Source: Ginsengibacter hankyongi (GTDB lineage: Bacteria; Bacteroidota; Bacteroidia; Chitinophagales; Chitinophagaceae). From it: a stretch of 64,000 nt of DNA. The stretch is from positions 1 to 64,000 of the forward strand of contig NZ_VYQF01000006.1 in assembly GCF_008710285.1 (NCBI RefSeq). Reading direction: 5' to 3'. The notes under the pieces are model-generated. The model searched no databases. It saw only the letters and a list, made by a program, of their open reading frames with translations, and had not been told where the DNA came from. Shown here one piece after another: positions 8,740 to 17,699 of the stretch (the first letter of the stretch is position 1; each line of letters opens with the position of its first letter). The translations under genes and the position numbers were made by a program.

Positions 8740-8846
8740 AGGATTTGTATGTTGAAGTTTATTATTCCAAAGAACACAACATCAGAACAAAATTCAATCC
8801 TTTCAGCGAGAATGAACTACTCGACGTTTACTTACCTAAAAATTAA
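8694..8846 (+). pseudogene. 3' remnant of an 'MTLYEFN' family gene
   Basis: In a frame different from the truncated glycosylase, 50 codons read as a well-formed protein tail ('EHHILLYKIEDLYVEVYYS' then 'FSENELLDVYLPKN' and TAA at 8844-8846). It looks like the C-terminus of a small Bacteroidota family whose N-terminal part is also present, broken, at 21913-22062 (MTLYEFN...EQAEAVW). The joining of this tail to the cut glycosylase gene marks a deletion or recombination junction close to 8690. The linking of the two fragments to one family is from memory and needs a search. Confidence 0.5.
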
Positions 8847-9048
8847 TATTGAAGAATAAAAAACCAGGTGTTAATCTGACCGTTTAGTTATGTTGCCGAT
8901 ATATTTTCGTCTAACCGTCACAGTTACCTTTGGTATAAGATTTAAATAGACCGGGATGTTTCTTAAAAGTTTTCAACAATTCGATAAACCTGCGGTACTG
9001 GCATGATTTATGACCTATAAGTATAATCTCATGGATATCGGATCGGAA

Positions 9049-9076
9049 GGGGTGGATTAATATCTGCCCCTTTTTT
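9049..9076 (+). terminator. Rho-independent terminator
   Basis: GGGGTGGAT (9049-9057) pairs with ATCTGCCCC (9062-9070), giving a 9-bp stem with two G-T wobbles and a TAAT loop. Six T follow at 9071-9076. It would stop plus-strand transcription leaving the truncated glycosylase and gene remnant. The rest of 8847-9130 shows no gene. Confidence 0.6.
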
Positions 9077-9127
9077 ATTCAAGTTGTTTGAGTAACACTT
9101 TTCGGCTTATTATTAGTAATTGTACTT

Positions 9128-10250
9128 GATACAAATGCCGATGATCCGTTGTTTTTATTCTTTACATCCGGCACTACGGGTATGCCAAAGGTGGTAACAC
9201 ATACACATATTAGTTATCCAATAGGACATTTGACCACGGCTTCATGGATTGGTATAAGGCAGGGCGATGTGCATTACAATATCTCACAGCCGGGCTGGGC
9301 AAAATTTGCATGGAGCAGTTTTTTTTGCGCCCTGGAATGTTGGGGCCACTATTTTTGCTTTTTATCAACCAGGGCGTTTTAGTGCGAGTGAACAACTGTC
9401 CATGCTTGAAAAGCATAAAATCACGACATTTTGTGCGCCTCCTACTGCATTACGCATGCTCATACTCGAAGATCTTAAATCCTATTCCTTAAGCATACGG
9501 GAGTGTGCGGCTGCCGGTGAACCATTAAACCCCGAGATCATTGAAGTTTGGAAGAAAGGCACTGGCCTCACGATTCGCGATGGATACGGACAAACAGAAA
9601 GCACCTTGCTCGTTGCAAATTTACCGGGCGAGCAATTAAAATACGGATCCATGGGGAAACCAACTTTCCTGTATGATATCGTTATCGCTGATGAAGATGG
9701 AAATGAATTACCGCCGAATGGTGAAGGCGACATTACAGTGAAAACCAATACCGGCAGAACCAATGGATTATTTACGGAATACTTTGGCGAACCGGATAAA
9801 AAGAAAGAAGTGTTCAGGCATAATTTGTATTACACGGGTGATAAAGCATATAAAGATGAGGATGGGTACATCTGGTTCGTTGGCAGGGATGATGATGTTA
9901 TTAAGTCTTCTGATTACCGGGTAGGTCCTTTTGAAGTGGAAAGTGTTTTGCTTGAACATGAATGTGTGGTGGAATCTGCAGTGGTTGGGAGCAGGCATGC
10001 CGTAAAAGGATTTGTGGTAAAAGCATTTATTGTTTTGAGTGCAGGCTATGCTCCGGATGAACAAATTGCTAAAGAAATTTTTGCATTCGCTAAAAAGAAT
10101 CTGGCGGCTTATAAGACTCCCCGCATTATTGAATTTGTAACAGAGCTTCCTAAAACGATCAGCGGAAAAATAAGACGCATTGAACTACGGGCCAGCGAAG
10201 AACAGAAGATAATTCAGCATCTAAAAGGAGACCATGAATATTATTTTTAA
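9128..10250 (+). pseudogene. Acyl-CoA/acetate-CoA ligase, 5'-truncated and frameshifted
   Basis: An AMP-dependent synthetase (ANL superfamily) lacking its first about 180 residues. The visible part begins near 9128 with 'TNADDPLFLFFTSGTTG', the P-loop-like motif. It runs in one frame to about 9330, then continues in another frame ('FFAPWNVGA...') to the stop at 10248-10250. The frame changes at a run of eight T (9320-9335). Downstream motifs are intact: DGYGQTES (A5), YYTGD, GRDDDVIKSS and a C-terminal lysine in 'PKTISGKIRR'. The parent enzyme would be a medium-chain acyl-CoA or acetyl-CoA synthetase. The T-run frameshift could be a sequencing error, but the missing 5' third cannot be. The 327-aa downstream ORF could still be translated but lacks the ATP-binding start. 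Confidence 0.87.
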
Positions 10251-10641
10251 CGAGTCGTGATGATGAACAGCACTCAACATTTAGATACCATATTTCAATC
10301 GTGGTCGCCCTTAATTTACTTAGTAGGCTAACAAAACGAAACTAGCCTTTCCTCTTAGCACCCTCTCTACTTAAGAAACTTACCTCCACACAGTGTGTCT
10401 CTACTTTTCGCCCTGAGCTACGGAGGACAAGGCCGGCCAAACTATAAGAGCTTTGGCTTTTAAAGATTGAAGGCTGTTCTAAAATAGAGTATTTGTATAT
10501 ATCTTCATCAACAGTTTTTCAACCCGATAACTATCGGGTGGGCTAGCGTTGCCGGCTAAACGAATAGGGTGCCAGCATATCAGCCAGTCCAATCATTGAT
10601 GGGCAACCCAGGGGCAAATCGAGAATTTAAAAATATAACAA
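10251..10641. other. Intergenic 391 bp, no gene seen
   Basis: No plausible reading frame or tRNA was found on either strand. The stretch 10400-10440 read on the minus strand begins like a tRNA 5' half (CCGTAGCTCAG), but no cloverleaf can be built. The short palindrome ACACAGTGTGT occurs near 10395. The sequence just before 10642 contains CTAGCGTTGCC, resembling the boundary motifs seen elsewhere in the window. Confidence 0.5.
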
Positions 10642-11532
10642 ATGATGATTAAGGGCTTTATTGCGCTTTTACTACTTACTTTTTCGTCATTTGTATTTGC
10701 ACAAGGGAACTTACTGGACAGAAAATACAAATTAGGGGATTCTTATCAGTACAAATTAACCTGTATAGAATACCATAATGGCAAATGGGAATCAACTATT
10801 GTTTCAATTTGTAAATTAAGCGTTGGACGGGATAGTAATGGAGTGTATTTTGACGAAATTCACTGGGTAAGCAAAAAGGTATTTTCACAAAAAGATACCA
10901 TTGACCAAAAAGAAAAAGCAATATTAGTTAAACCATATCATATTTCACTTCAGAAAAATGGGAAGCTCGATTTGCCTAAAATTGAAATCCCTGCAATGAC
11001 CGAACCGATACAAGATTTTAATACTTTTTTTGTTGCAATAAGCCCCCAAATGGGAACGACCGAACTAAAGTCAGCAGGAGATTCTATTTCAAAAAAAGAT
11101 TTAGTGAAAGCAGACTTTTCAAATGGCGACTTCATACTTAAAGGAGATGACTGTTTTTCTATCAAATTAAAAATGACAGGTGTTACAAAAATAACAGTGA
11201 TGACTGAAGTTGATTTTTTACCTCCACAAGTAATATGCTTTCCATACTTGCTGGATGACATGAAAACCCCTGTTATTGACGGCATAATCAATAATTTTCA
11301 AATGGTACAGCCAACAGGCAATCAAAAATTTAATGTCCAATATGGGAGAGAAATATTTTACATAAACTCTATAAACCAAAGAAGTGATGGCAAGCTTTTA
11401 AGCGCTACAATGAATAATACATTAAACCTAAAGTTGAAAATAAATTGTGACAAAGATTATAAAAATAGCCAGACCGAAATACCGTTTACTATTCAACGTA
11501 ACCTTAAATTGGAATTACTCAAAATTAATTGA
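10642..11532 (+). CDS. Secreted hypothetical protein, 296 aa
   Basis: The N-terminus is a signal peptide (MMIKGFIALLLLTFSSFVFA, cleaved before QGN), so the product goes to the periplasm or outside. The rest is beta-rich, about 275 residues, with no membrane helix or Cys pattern and no motif that I recognise. It stands alone: the next genes are more than 500 bp away in both directions. Codon use is AT-rich like its neighbours in this accessory stretch. No function can be given. Confidence 0.75.
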   Translation: MMIKGFIALLLLTFSSFVFAQGNLLDRKYKLGDSYQYKLTCIEYHNGKWESTIVSICKLSVGRDSNGVYFDEIHWVSKKVFSQKDTIDQKEKAILVKPYHISLQKNGKLDLPKIEIPAMTEPIQDFNTFFVAISPQMGTTELKSAGDSISKKDLVKADFSNGDFILKGDDCFSIKLKMTGVTKITVMTEVDFLPPQVICFPYLLDDMKTPVIDGIINNFQMVQPTGNQKFNVQYGREIFYINSINQRSDGKLLSATMNNTLNLKLKINCDKDYKNSQTEIPFTIQRNLKLELLKIN

Positions 11533-12145
11533 ATTGTGAAGGGCTTACCCATTTGGTTCCTATGTAAAGCGGTTCCTGGGGAAAGATAATTATAAAGGGC
11601 TCGCATAATATTTTGGCAAAGCAGATTTATAAAATTGAAATGAATTTTGGCGCTAATATTAGCCCCGCAAGAGTTCTGAACCATAACAGTTTCCGGCCAT
11701 TTAAACAATTGACCTTTTCGCATGTTTCTTTAATTCACTTTGAGGTTAATATTAACTTCAATAATTATTAAAACAATAGCTGATTATACTAAAAATGATT
11801 ATTAAAAAGATTGATGATAAAAGTGTATTTATTCAAACTCAAATAACATGAAATGTACAGAAAAGTATAATAAAAGAGAATAAGGATGTTATACACTGAC
11901 CTATATATTTTATCTTTTCATACCCAAAGGGTACGGCTTATGAATACCTATCATCATCTGTTCACATATAAAAAGAAAGATTGACAAATAGCCATACGTT
12001 TTGTTGAGCTAAATAAAACGTTTACTTTAGACTGGTAGTTGCATTGACTCACCTAAACAATACAAAAAACGAAACGATTGGTATATGGAAATTAAGAACT
12101 TGTATAAATTGGGAGTGTCGTGCCAGTTGATAAAACTCCAATTAA
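11533..12145. other. Intergenic 613 bp with a palindrome and a dispersed repeat
   Basis: No credible gene. A 22-bp near-perfect palindrome centred on GTTAATATTAAC lies at 11740-11761 (one mismatched pair) and could be a protein-binding site. The 44-bp stretch 11623-11666 recurs in similar form at 14829-14873. The remainder is AT-rich and shows nothing else. Confidence 0.45.
11623..11666 (+). repeat. Dispersed repeat D, copy 1
   Basis: AGATTTATAAAATTGAAAT, then a related stretch ending in TAATATTAGCCCC. A second copy at 14829-14873 has the same first 19 bases and ends in CATATTAACCCC. Both sit in gene-free DNA between single genes of the accessory region, so they may be parts of a decayed boundary element. 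Confidence 0.5.
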
Positions 12146-12760
12146 ATGACAAATCTTTTTAATGCCATTCTATTATCTATAAGTCATTGTAAAAGATGGA
12201 TTCTTACGATTTTTATTATTTATTGTGTTTCCTGTTTGACTGGAATTATTATGGTACATTCTGGTAATTCATTTGCTTTGTCTTACGCAGACAAGATAGT
12301 TGGCAATGCCAACACCAATGACAATGCATCAATTAACTATCATAAGGGCAACAGGTTTAAAGCAGCTTTAATTGACTTTAGTGGAAATCTGTTTATCGGT
12401 TCAATTACGCAATCATTTTTGGGGCTTGGAGTAATTTTTCCATTCTTTACCACTGCATATCAAGGTTGGATTGGTGGAATTATTTCAGTTGACATGAAGC
12501 ATCAAAGCAGATTAATAAAACCAAAAACGGCTTTGTATTATATTATTGTACTTATTTTAGAATGGATACCATATTCATTAACGATAGGCTCAGGGCTTGC
12601 ACTTGGTATTAAAACTTATAAGCTAAATAAAGGTCGAAAATTATTCAAATACCAAATAGATCAATCCAGTTTAAAAGACGTTTTGCATATTTACTTATTT
12701 GCTATTCCTATATTTTTCTTTGCATCATGTTTTGAATTTTTAAGTAACTGGAATAATTAA
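12146..12760 (+). CDS. SpoIIM/DUF95-like integral membrane protein
   Basis: A 204-aa membrane protein with about five hydrophobic segments (near residues 15-37, 75-100, 105-120, 128-150 and 180-198). A conserved-looking NxxxG pattern (GNLFIGSITQSFLGLG, then GWIGGIISVD) resembles the SpoIIM/DUF95 family of membrane proteins. In sporulating firmicutes SpoIIM works in engulfment; in Bacteroidota related proteins have no known role. A single isolated gene. The family call rests on hydrophobicity pattern and glycine placement, so it is moderate. Confidence 0.6.
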   Translation: MTNLFNAILLSISHCKRWILTIFIIYCVSCLTGIIMVHSGNSFALSYADKIVGNANTNDNASINYHKGNRFKAALIDFSGNLFIGSITQSFLGLGVIFPFFTTAYQGWIGGIISVDMKHQSRLIKPKTALYYIIVLILEWIPYSLTIGSGLALGIKTYKLNKGRKLFKYQIDQSSLKDVLHIYLFAIPIFFFASCFEFLSNWNN

Positions 12761-12959
12761 AGCCTGCTCCAATGATGAATGACGGAAGAACAATCTGCAT
12801 TTAAGCGGCTATCAGCTAATATTGGGCATACGGAATTCTTTTCGGCATTTGTTGTTAACTTCAACTAAAATTTTTCAATTGGGCTAAAGTTGTGGACTGA
12901 ACGATATTAATGTCCAGCGGGCAGCAAGCGCTCACGTAGCGGTTATTTTATTTTTTTAA

Positions 12960-13703
12960 ATGGACTATCTACGAAAAATAATAGGAGACTTTGAAATACA
13001 TTCTGTAGAGAGCATCAAAGAATGCTTTGGAAATGGTGTTGACCCCAATCAGTTGTATAAAGGAAAGCCTCTTATTTACGAAATGATAAATATGTATTTA
13101 CGAGGACCTAAGTTCAAAAACTGTATTAAAGCATTCGTGGACTTTGGTTTAAAGTTCGACGACAAAGTTTTATTGTCAGTTCTACTTGATGACGCAGCCT
13201 CACTTGACAAACTTTTGGCTGACAATAGGGACTTATTATTCAAGACATATTCCTTAGACTGCACTTTTACGCCACTTTATGAAGCATCTCTTTTACATAT
13301 TTGTGCGGAATACAATCACTTAGCTTGTGCAAAAAAGCTTGTAGAACATGGCGCAGATATTAATATAAAAGCAGGGCTTGATGATAACGGCTTCGGTGGA
13401 CAAACCCCAATTTTCCATACGGTTAATCAACATGCAAATACTTGCATAGATGTAATGAAATTTTTTATTTCTCAAAAGGCAGACTTGACCTTAACCGTAC
13501 AAGGATTCATTTGGGGAAAAGGTTACGAATGGGAAACATTTATTCCTTCAGTTAATCCTATAAGTTATGCAATGATGGGACTACTTAGGCAATTTCAAAG
13601 AACTGAACCACAGATTTATGAAGTTGTATCTATACTATTAAAAGCTAATTATGGAATAGATTATTTTCCAGCAAATGTTCCAAATAAATATTTGAGCAGT
13701 TAA
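12960..13703 (+). CDS. Ankyrin-repeat protein
   Basis: A 247-aa soluble protein with ankyrin-type helices. The clearest repeat is 'ASLLHICAEYNHLACAKKLV' followed by EHGADINIKA, and a second follows in 'GQTPIFHTVNQHANTCIDVM' with FFISQKADLTL. The N-terminal part (GVDPNQLYKGKPLIYEMI) looks like a degenerate first repeat. Ankyrin proteins mediate protein-protein contacts and in accessory regions often belong to toxin-immunity or defence modules, but nothing nearby shows which. The ATG at 12960 is preceded by ACGTAGCGGTTATTTTA (12934-12950), a motif recurring at the left edge of other single genes here. Confidence 0.82.
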   Translation: MDYLRKIIGDFEIHSVESIKECFGNGVDPNQLYKGKPLIYEMINMYLRGPKFKNCIKAFVDFGLKFDDKVLLSVLLDDAASLDKLLADNRDLLFKTYSLDCTFTPLYEASLLHICAEYNHLACAKKLVEHGADINIKAGLDDNGFGGQTPIFHTVNQHANTCIDVMKFFISQKADLTLTVQGFIWGKGYEWETFIPSVNPISYAMMGLLRQFQRTEPQIYEVVSILLKANYGIDYFPANVPNKYLSS

Positions 13704-14065
13704 TAATAACAAAAGAAAAAACAACCGCTAACAAGAGGTGACCGGTGCACAATTGCCACTTAATAAAAATAGCTAAGGCGCAAAATCCATCAGAATAGTT
13801 TCAACAAACAGATAAGAAACAATTTCGACTAACCTTTACTGTTACCCTCCATAAACCCTATTACAAAAAACGATGGATTTCAAAAATGAAAAAGTTTTTA
13901 TGAAAGGCTGAGAGGGAAAATTTCTTTTTTGGTGACGGCAAAACAATCTACTGACAGCAGAAGGCTAGTGCTAACAATGAACTTTTAATTATAAATTTGG
14001 CAATGGTTACGAGCAGACGAAATTCTTCCACAATGGCACACAACCCACCCTTCTCCAAGCTTAAA
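13704..14065. other. Intergenic 362 bp, boundary-like motif only
   Basis: Right after the ankyrin gene, CCGCTAACA (13725-13733) resembles the motif found to the right of other single genes in this window. No gene or clear hairpin is seen in the rest. Confidence 0.45.
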
Positions 14066-14677
14066 CTACCTCTTGAGAAGTTTAAAAGCGATGTTTCTGC
14101 CTTTCCCTTGCATGATGGCAAGATTTATCCAGGACAAGGCAAATTTTTCTAACAATTCCACTTTGTCTGACTTGCCAAAATCTATACAAGAGCCAAAACC
14201 TGCGTCTTTAGCCAATTGAGATGCAATTGATTTTGCTTTCTCACTATCACCAGCCATATACATATCGATTGCAACACCATTATAAATTGGATTTGACATG
14301 TTTTCAAATCCTGTACTATTGAAACACTTTACAATTTCGGCATTAGTTTTATCAGCAAGACAGTGGTAAACGGTTGGATAAGGTTCAGGCTTATTCACAA
14401 CAGCATTTGTAGCATCAAGAATCACTTTCCCTTCAACATTACCCATTTGCTCTATAATTTCAAAAATGGCTGTTGGCGGTGTAGCTATTAAAACAACTTC
14501 TGATTTTGCAACGGCTTCTTTTATAGAAAAGACTCTTGTATTTTCATTGTTCAATAATTCTTTTCCTTTGAAGTTTGAGATATTCTGAACCCCTAAATAT
14601 ATTTTGTGCCCCTTCTTTGCCCAGTTTGTTGCTAATGCACCGCCTACATTCCCCGTACCAATTATTGCTATTTCCAT
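14066..14677 (-). CDS. NADPH-dependent F420 reductase-like / NAD(P)-binding oxidoreductase
   Basis: About 203 aa from the ATG at 14677. The Rossmann motif starts directly there (MEIAIIGTGNVGGALA), so an upstream in-frame ATG at 14731 is unlikely to be the start. Further blocks: 'VLIATPPTAIFEIIEQM', 'KVILDATNAV' and 'VKCFNSTGFENM', the usual order in the Npd/F420:NADP oxidoreductase-like (COG2085) family. Reductase of unknown substrate; Bacteroidota lack F420, so the name describes the fold only. A paralogue lies at 19800-20456. Single gene with no operon partner. Confidence 0.85.
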   Translation of the reverse strand: MEIAIIGTGNVGGALATNWAKKGHKIYLGVQNISNFKGKELLNNENTRVFSIKEAVAKSEVVLIATPPTAIFEIIEQMGNVEGKVILDATNAVVNKPEPYPTVYHCLADKTNAEIVKCFNSTGFENMSNPIYNGVAIDMYMAGDSEKAKSIASQLAKDAGFGSCIDFGKSDKVELLEKFALSWINLAIMQGKGRNIAFKLLKR

Positions 14678-14828
14678 CTCGTTTAATTTAATATTTTGGC
14701 AATTTAAAAAGATTGTTTTCAGATTAACCATTCGTCCACGCTGCTATGACCAATTTTTCCGTTTCTGCAACCGCTTTTGTCTACAGTAAGATGCAAAAAT
14801 AGGTGGACAATGGAAGAACAACTTTGTG

Positions 14829-14890
14829 AGATTTATAAAATTGAAATAGATTTTAAAGGTCCATATTAACCCCGGTAACTAGCGGTTTTT
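14829..14890 (+). repeat. Dispersed repeat D, copy 2, with TAGCGG boundary motif
   Basis: Bases 14829-14873 match the repeat at 11623-11666 (AGATTTATAAAATTGAAAT and a CATATTAACCCC end). It is followed by TAACTAGCGGTTTTT (14876-14890), similar to CTAGCGGTTTTTTTT at 40005-40020 and GTAGCGGTTATTTTA at 12936-12950. It lies to the left of the esterase gene. Confidence 0.45.
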
Positions 14891-14938
14891 AAGGTAAGAT
14901 AATTACTTTGAACCAACAATCATAAAATACAGTCCAGA

Positions 14939-16204
14939 TCAATTGTCGATCAATTGATACGCTGAGGCCCAAAAGTCGTGCGTAATAGCTGGAAGTTTCA
15001 GAAAGTCCGGACGCCGCTGAATCATGAGTACACCCACCAATTGTTCTTTGGGGTCAACGTACCATGATGTGCCAAAAGCCCCGTCCCAACCAAAGCGACC
15101 GGTTACTTCACCAAGATCCGTGTTCTTGGTCGTAACGCCCAACCCCAGGCCCCAGCCACGCGTATCCCAGAAGTTCTCAAAGAATGGCGATGCAGCCTTC
15201 TGCTCTGCAGTGAGATGATCCATGGTCATCAATTCGATGGATGGCCTGGAAAGGATGCGCTCCCCGTTATAAGTACCCTTGTGCACCATCATGAGGCCGA
15301 AGGCGGCCATGTCATCAACAGTGGAGACGAGTCCTCCTGCACCAGCTTCAAACAGAGGAGGCTGGGCTACTTGTCCACCGCGTGCCTCATCTAACACAAC
15401 GAGTTCTTTGGTAAACAGGTCCGTTCCGTAGCAAGTTGGGAGCCGGTCGATTTTCGCTTCGGGTACAAAAAATCCCGTGTCCTTCATGCCGAGTGGTTCG
15501 AAAATACGCTCACAAAGAAACTGGCCAAGCGATTGGCCTGAAACGCGGCTGATCAGCACACCTAATATTTCGGCACTCATGTGATACAGCCATCGTTCGC
15601 CTGGTTGAGATGCAAGTGGCAGGTTTCCTAAACGTTTCATGAACTCGTCAGGTGTGCCGGGGAATATCCATTCAGTTAGTGGAAGACGCGCCTCCGTCAT
15701 AGCCTTTTGTAGCGGACAGGTGGGCGAAGTAAATGCAACTTCACCATACCCCGAACGAAAGGTTAAGAGATCGCGCAGGGTAATGGGGCGGTTAGAAGGT
15801 ATGGTGTCATCAAGCTGGCTATCGATGGTTCTTAGCACTTTCCGGTCCTTCAGTTCCGGTAACCATTCATCGACCGGATCATCAAGCCGGAGTCGGCATT
15901 CTTCTACCAACATCATGGTGGCCACTGCCGTGATGGGCTTTGTCATGGAGGCCAGCCGAAATATCGTATCCCGCTGCATAGGTACATCGCTGTTAAAGGC
16001 CATAGTGCCTATCGCATCCACATGCTCATGCCCGCGGTGGTGTACAAGGGTTACAATACCGGAGGCCCATCCACTATAGATATAGCGTTGCATGGCCGAA
16101 TGCATTCGGTCGAGTCGCACAGGAGAGAAACTGCTGTCGCCAGATACTTGTGTATGTTTGAGTATCTTTCTATTTTTCGGAGAGTGAAGTTTGTGTTCTT
16201 GCAT
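14939..16204 (-). CDS. Class C beta-lactamase-like serine hydrolase (EstB-type esterase)
   Basis: A 421-aa beta-lactamase-related protein. The SxxK motif is SMTK (in 'RLASMTKPITAVATMMLVEE', near residue 86), with the nucleophile serine and general-base lysine. The second motif tyrosine lies in 'RWLYHMSAEILGVLI'. A C-terminal 'GRFGWDGAFGTSWYVDP' stands where HxG/WGG-type motifs occur. There is no signal peptide, so it is probably a cytoplasmic family VIII carboxylesterase and not a true beta-lactamase. The gene is visibly richer in G+C than the flanking DNA, which suggests recent acquisition. It stands alone. Confidence 0.88.
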   Translation of the reverse strand: MQEHKLHSPKNRKILKHTQVSGDSSFSPVRLDRMHSAMQRYIYSGWASGIVTLVHHRGHEHVDAIGTMAFNSDVPMQRDTIFRLASMTKPITAVATMMLVEECRLRLDDPVDEWLPELKDRKVLRTIDSQLDDTIPSNRPITLRDLLTFRSGYGEVAFTSPTCPLQKAMTEARLPLTEWIFPGTPDEFMKRLGNLPLASQPGERWLYHMSAEILGVLISRVSGQSLGQFLCERIFEPLGMKDTGFFVPEAKIDRLPTCYGTDLFTKELVVLDEARGGQVAQPPLFEAGAGGLVSTVDDMAAFGLMMVHKGTYNGERILSRPSIELMTMDHLTAEQKAASPFFENFWDTRGWGLGLGVTTKNTDLGEVTGRFGWDGAFGTSWYVDPKEQLVGVLMIQRRPDFLKLPAITHDFWASAYQLIDN

Positions 16205-16662
16205 GATGATGAGTTTTGTTTATGGGTGTCAAATGAATAGTTATAACCAATAATTCTTTACGGCATGGGGTTTTGGGATTGATCTTTAGCGGCAATAAAC
16301 ATTAATTAGTAAACAGCCTTTTATAATAGCGCAACATTGACCGTCTAAGTTAAATTAAGCTTCCACTCTCGTCTATGCTTACTATCAGTATTGCAAATGT
16401 TTGTTGTCATGCATCTGATTATCACGATCAGAATATTTTTTGTAGAATAAAGATTGTTATGGACTAAAAGAAGTAAAATGCCTAACAAACAAAGAGAAGA
16501 GAGCAGGCTTACCGCTGCCTGCCTTGACATACAGAAGGGACTCCCATCAGAACTTCATGCTGAATGCACGAACTTATTGTCAGATATCAACTCAAGTTGT
16601 GACTGAAATCATTTTCCATAAATTATTGTTTTATCATATTTACTTCATGGAAAAACAAAATT
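16205..16662. other. Intergenic 458 bp, no supported gene
   Basis: A 42-codon frame at 16478-16606 (starting MPNKQREESRLTAA) is the only plus-strand candidate and has no support. No terminator or clear promoter was found. Confidence 0.4.
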
Positions 16663-17307
16663 ATGGATCCAACAATTTACAAGATAGGGTTTTGGTCAGG
16701 ACTAATTGCCTTTGCAGCATCAGTAGCATATGTTATTGTTCAATTATTGCAGGTCATAAGTGTTTTCAATTCTCCAATGGATGAAATTCTGATTTATGGA
16801 ACTTCACTTTGCATTGTTATACCTTTTGTTCTTGAAATACTTGTACTTCACTATGCAACTCCCAGTGAAAAAAAGTTTTGGAGCCATGGGGCTCTGATTT
16901 TCGCTGTTATCTACGCGGTGTTTGTTACTGCAAATTATGTAGTCCAACTTGGGACAGTAGTTCCAATGAAACTTAAAGGTGTTTCACAGGAAATTCGTAT
17001 TCTTGAGCAGACACCACATTCTCTGTTTTGGGACTTTGATGCTTTAGGGTATATATTCATGGGGTTAGCAACCCTAATTGCTATCCCCGTATTTGAGAAA
17101 CATGGGTTTCAAAAATGGGTTAGGATTTCTTTCATAGCTAACGCACTTGTAACCCCTTTGATTACAATTGTATATTTCTACCCCGTGTATTCAGAAAAAC
17201 TACTTGTTCTCGGTTTCCCTTGGGGAATTACAGCGCCATTGGCAATGTTACTCCTTGCTCTTATGTTCAAAAAAAATTACAAAACGAGAAATAATATCAA
17301 CGAATAA
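16663..17307 (+). CDS. Hypothetical membrane protein with about six TM segments
   Basis: A 214-aa protein with hydrophobic segments near residues 8-30, 44-62, 74-96, 128-145, 155-173 and 182-202 and a basic C-terminal tail (KKNYKTRNN). The pattern resembles small uncharacterised multi-pass proteins of Bacteroidota and Firmicutes (DUF4386-like), but I cannot name the family with confidence. The ATG at 16663 is preceded by AT-rich DNA. It stands alone, and 390 bp of empty DNA follow. Confidence 0.75.
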   Translation: MDPTIYKIGFWSGLIAFAASVAYVIVQLLQVISVFNSPMDEILIYGTSLCIVIPFVLEILVLHYATPSEKKFWSHGALIFAVIYAVFVTANYVVQLGTVVPMKLKGVSQEIRILEQTPHSLFWDFDALGYIFMGLATLIAIPVFEKHGFQKWVRISFIANALVTPLITIVYFYPVYSEKLLVLGFPWGITAPLAMLLLALMFKKNYKTRNNINE

Positions 17308-17699
17308 ACAGGTGTGCTTCATTACAACAATAGTACAAACGCACAACGAAGTATCCTACCTGCCTAAATTCTCCTGAGAGAGTTAATATTATATCTACAT
17401 CAGTTAAAGCTAACCAGCAATTGCCCCGCGTAGGCAAGAAAATTCCACATTCATCTCAGCAAACAGATTAATCGCGTATCGGATTGAATCTTACTTAGCT
17501 GGCTGAAATCTAATTATTATGAGTTCACTGGCAATTCTGATGAAAAGCGCTTTGGACAAGTTGAGTAAAAGTGAAATTTTATACAAACATGGGTGGACTA
17601 CATATTATTGGATTCTGAAGACATAACTACTTTTCTACGTTAATCGATTAAATGCAACGTTATATTTAATTTTAGTGTCAAGATTAGAAAACCTCAGGA
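17308..17699. other. Intergenic 392 bp, nothing recognised
   Basis: No protein-like frame, hairpin with T-run or repeat was seen. Confidence 0.4.

Noticed and set aside
10395-10445. tRNA-like string CCGTAGCTCAG on the minus strand
   Set aside because: No acceptor stem, anticodon arm or T-loop (GTTCGANTC) at a fitting distance could be found.
16478-16606. 42-codon ORF starting MPNKQREESRLTAA
   Set aside because: Too short, no partner gene, no promoter or similarity known; could be chance.
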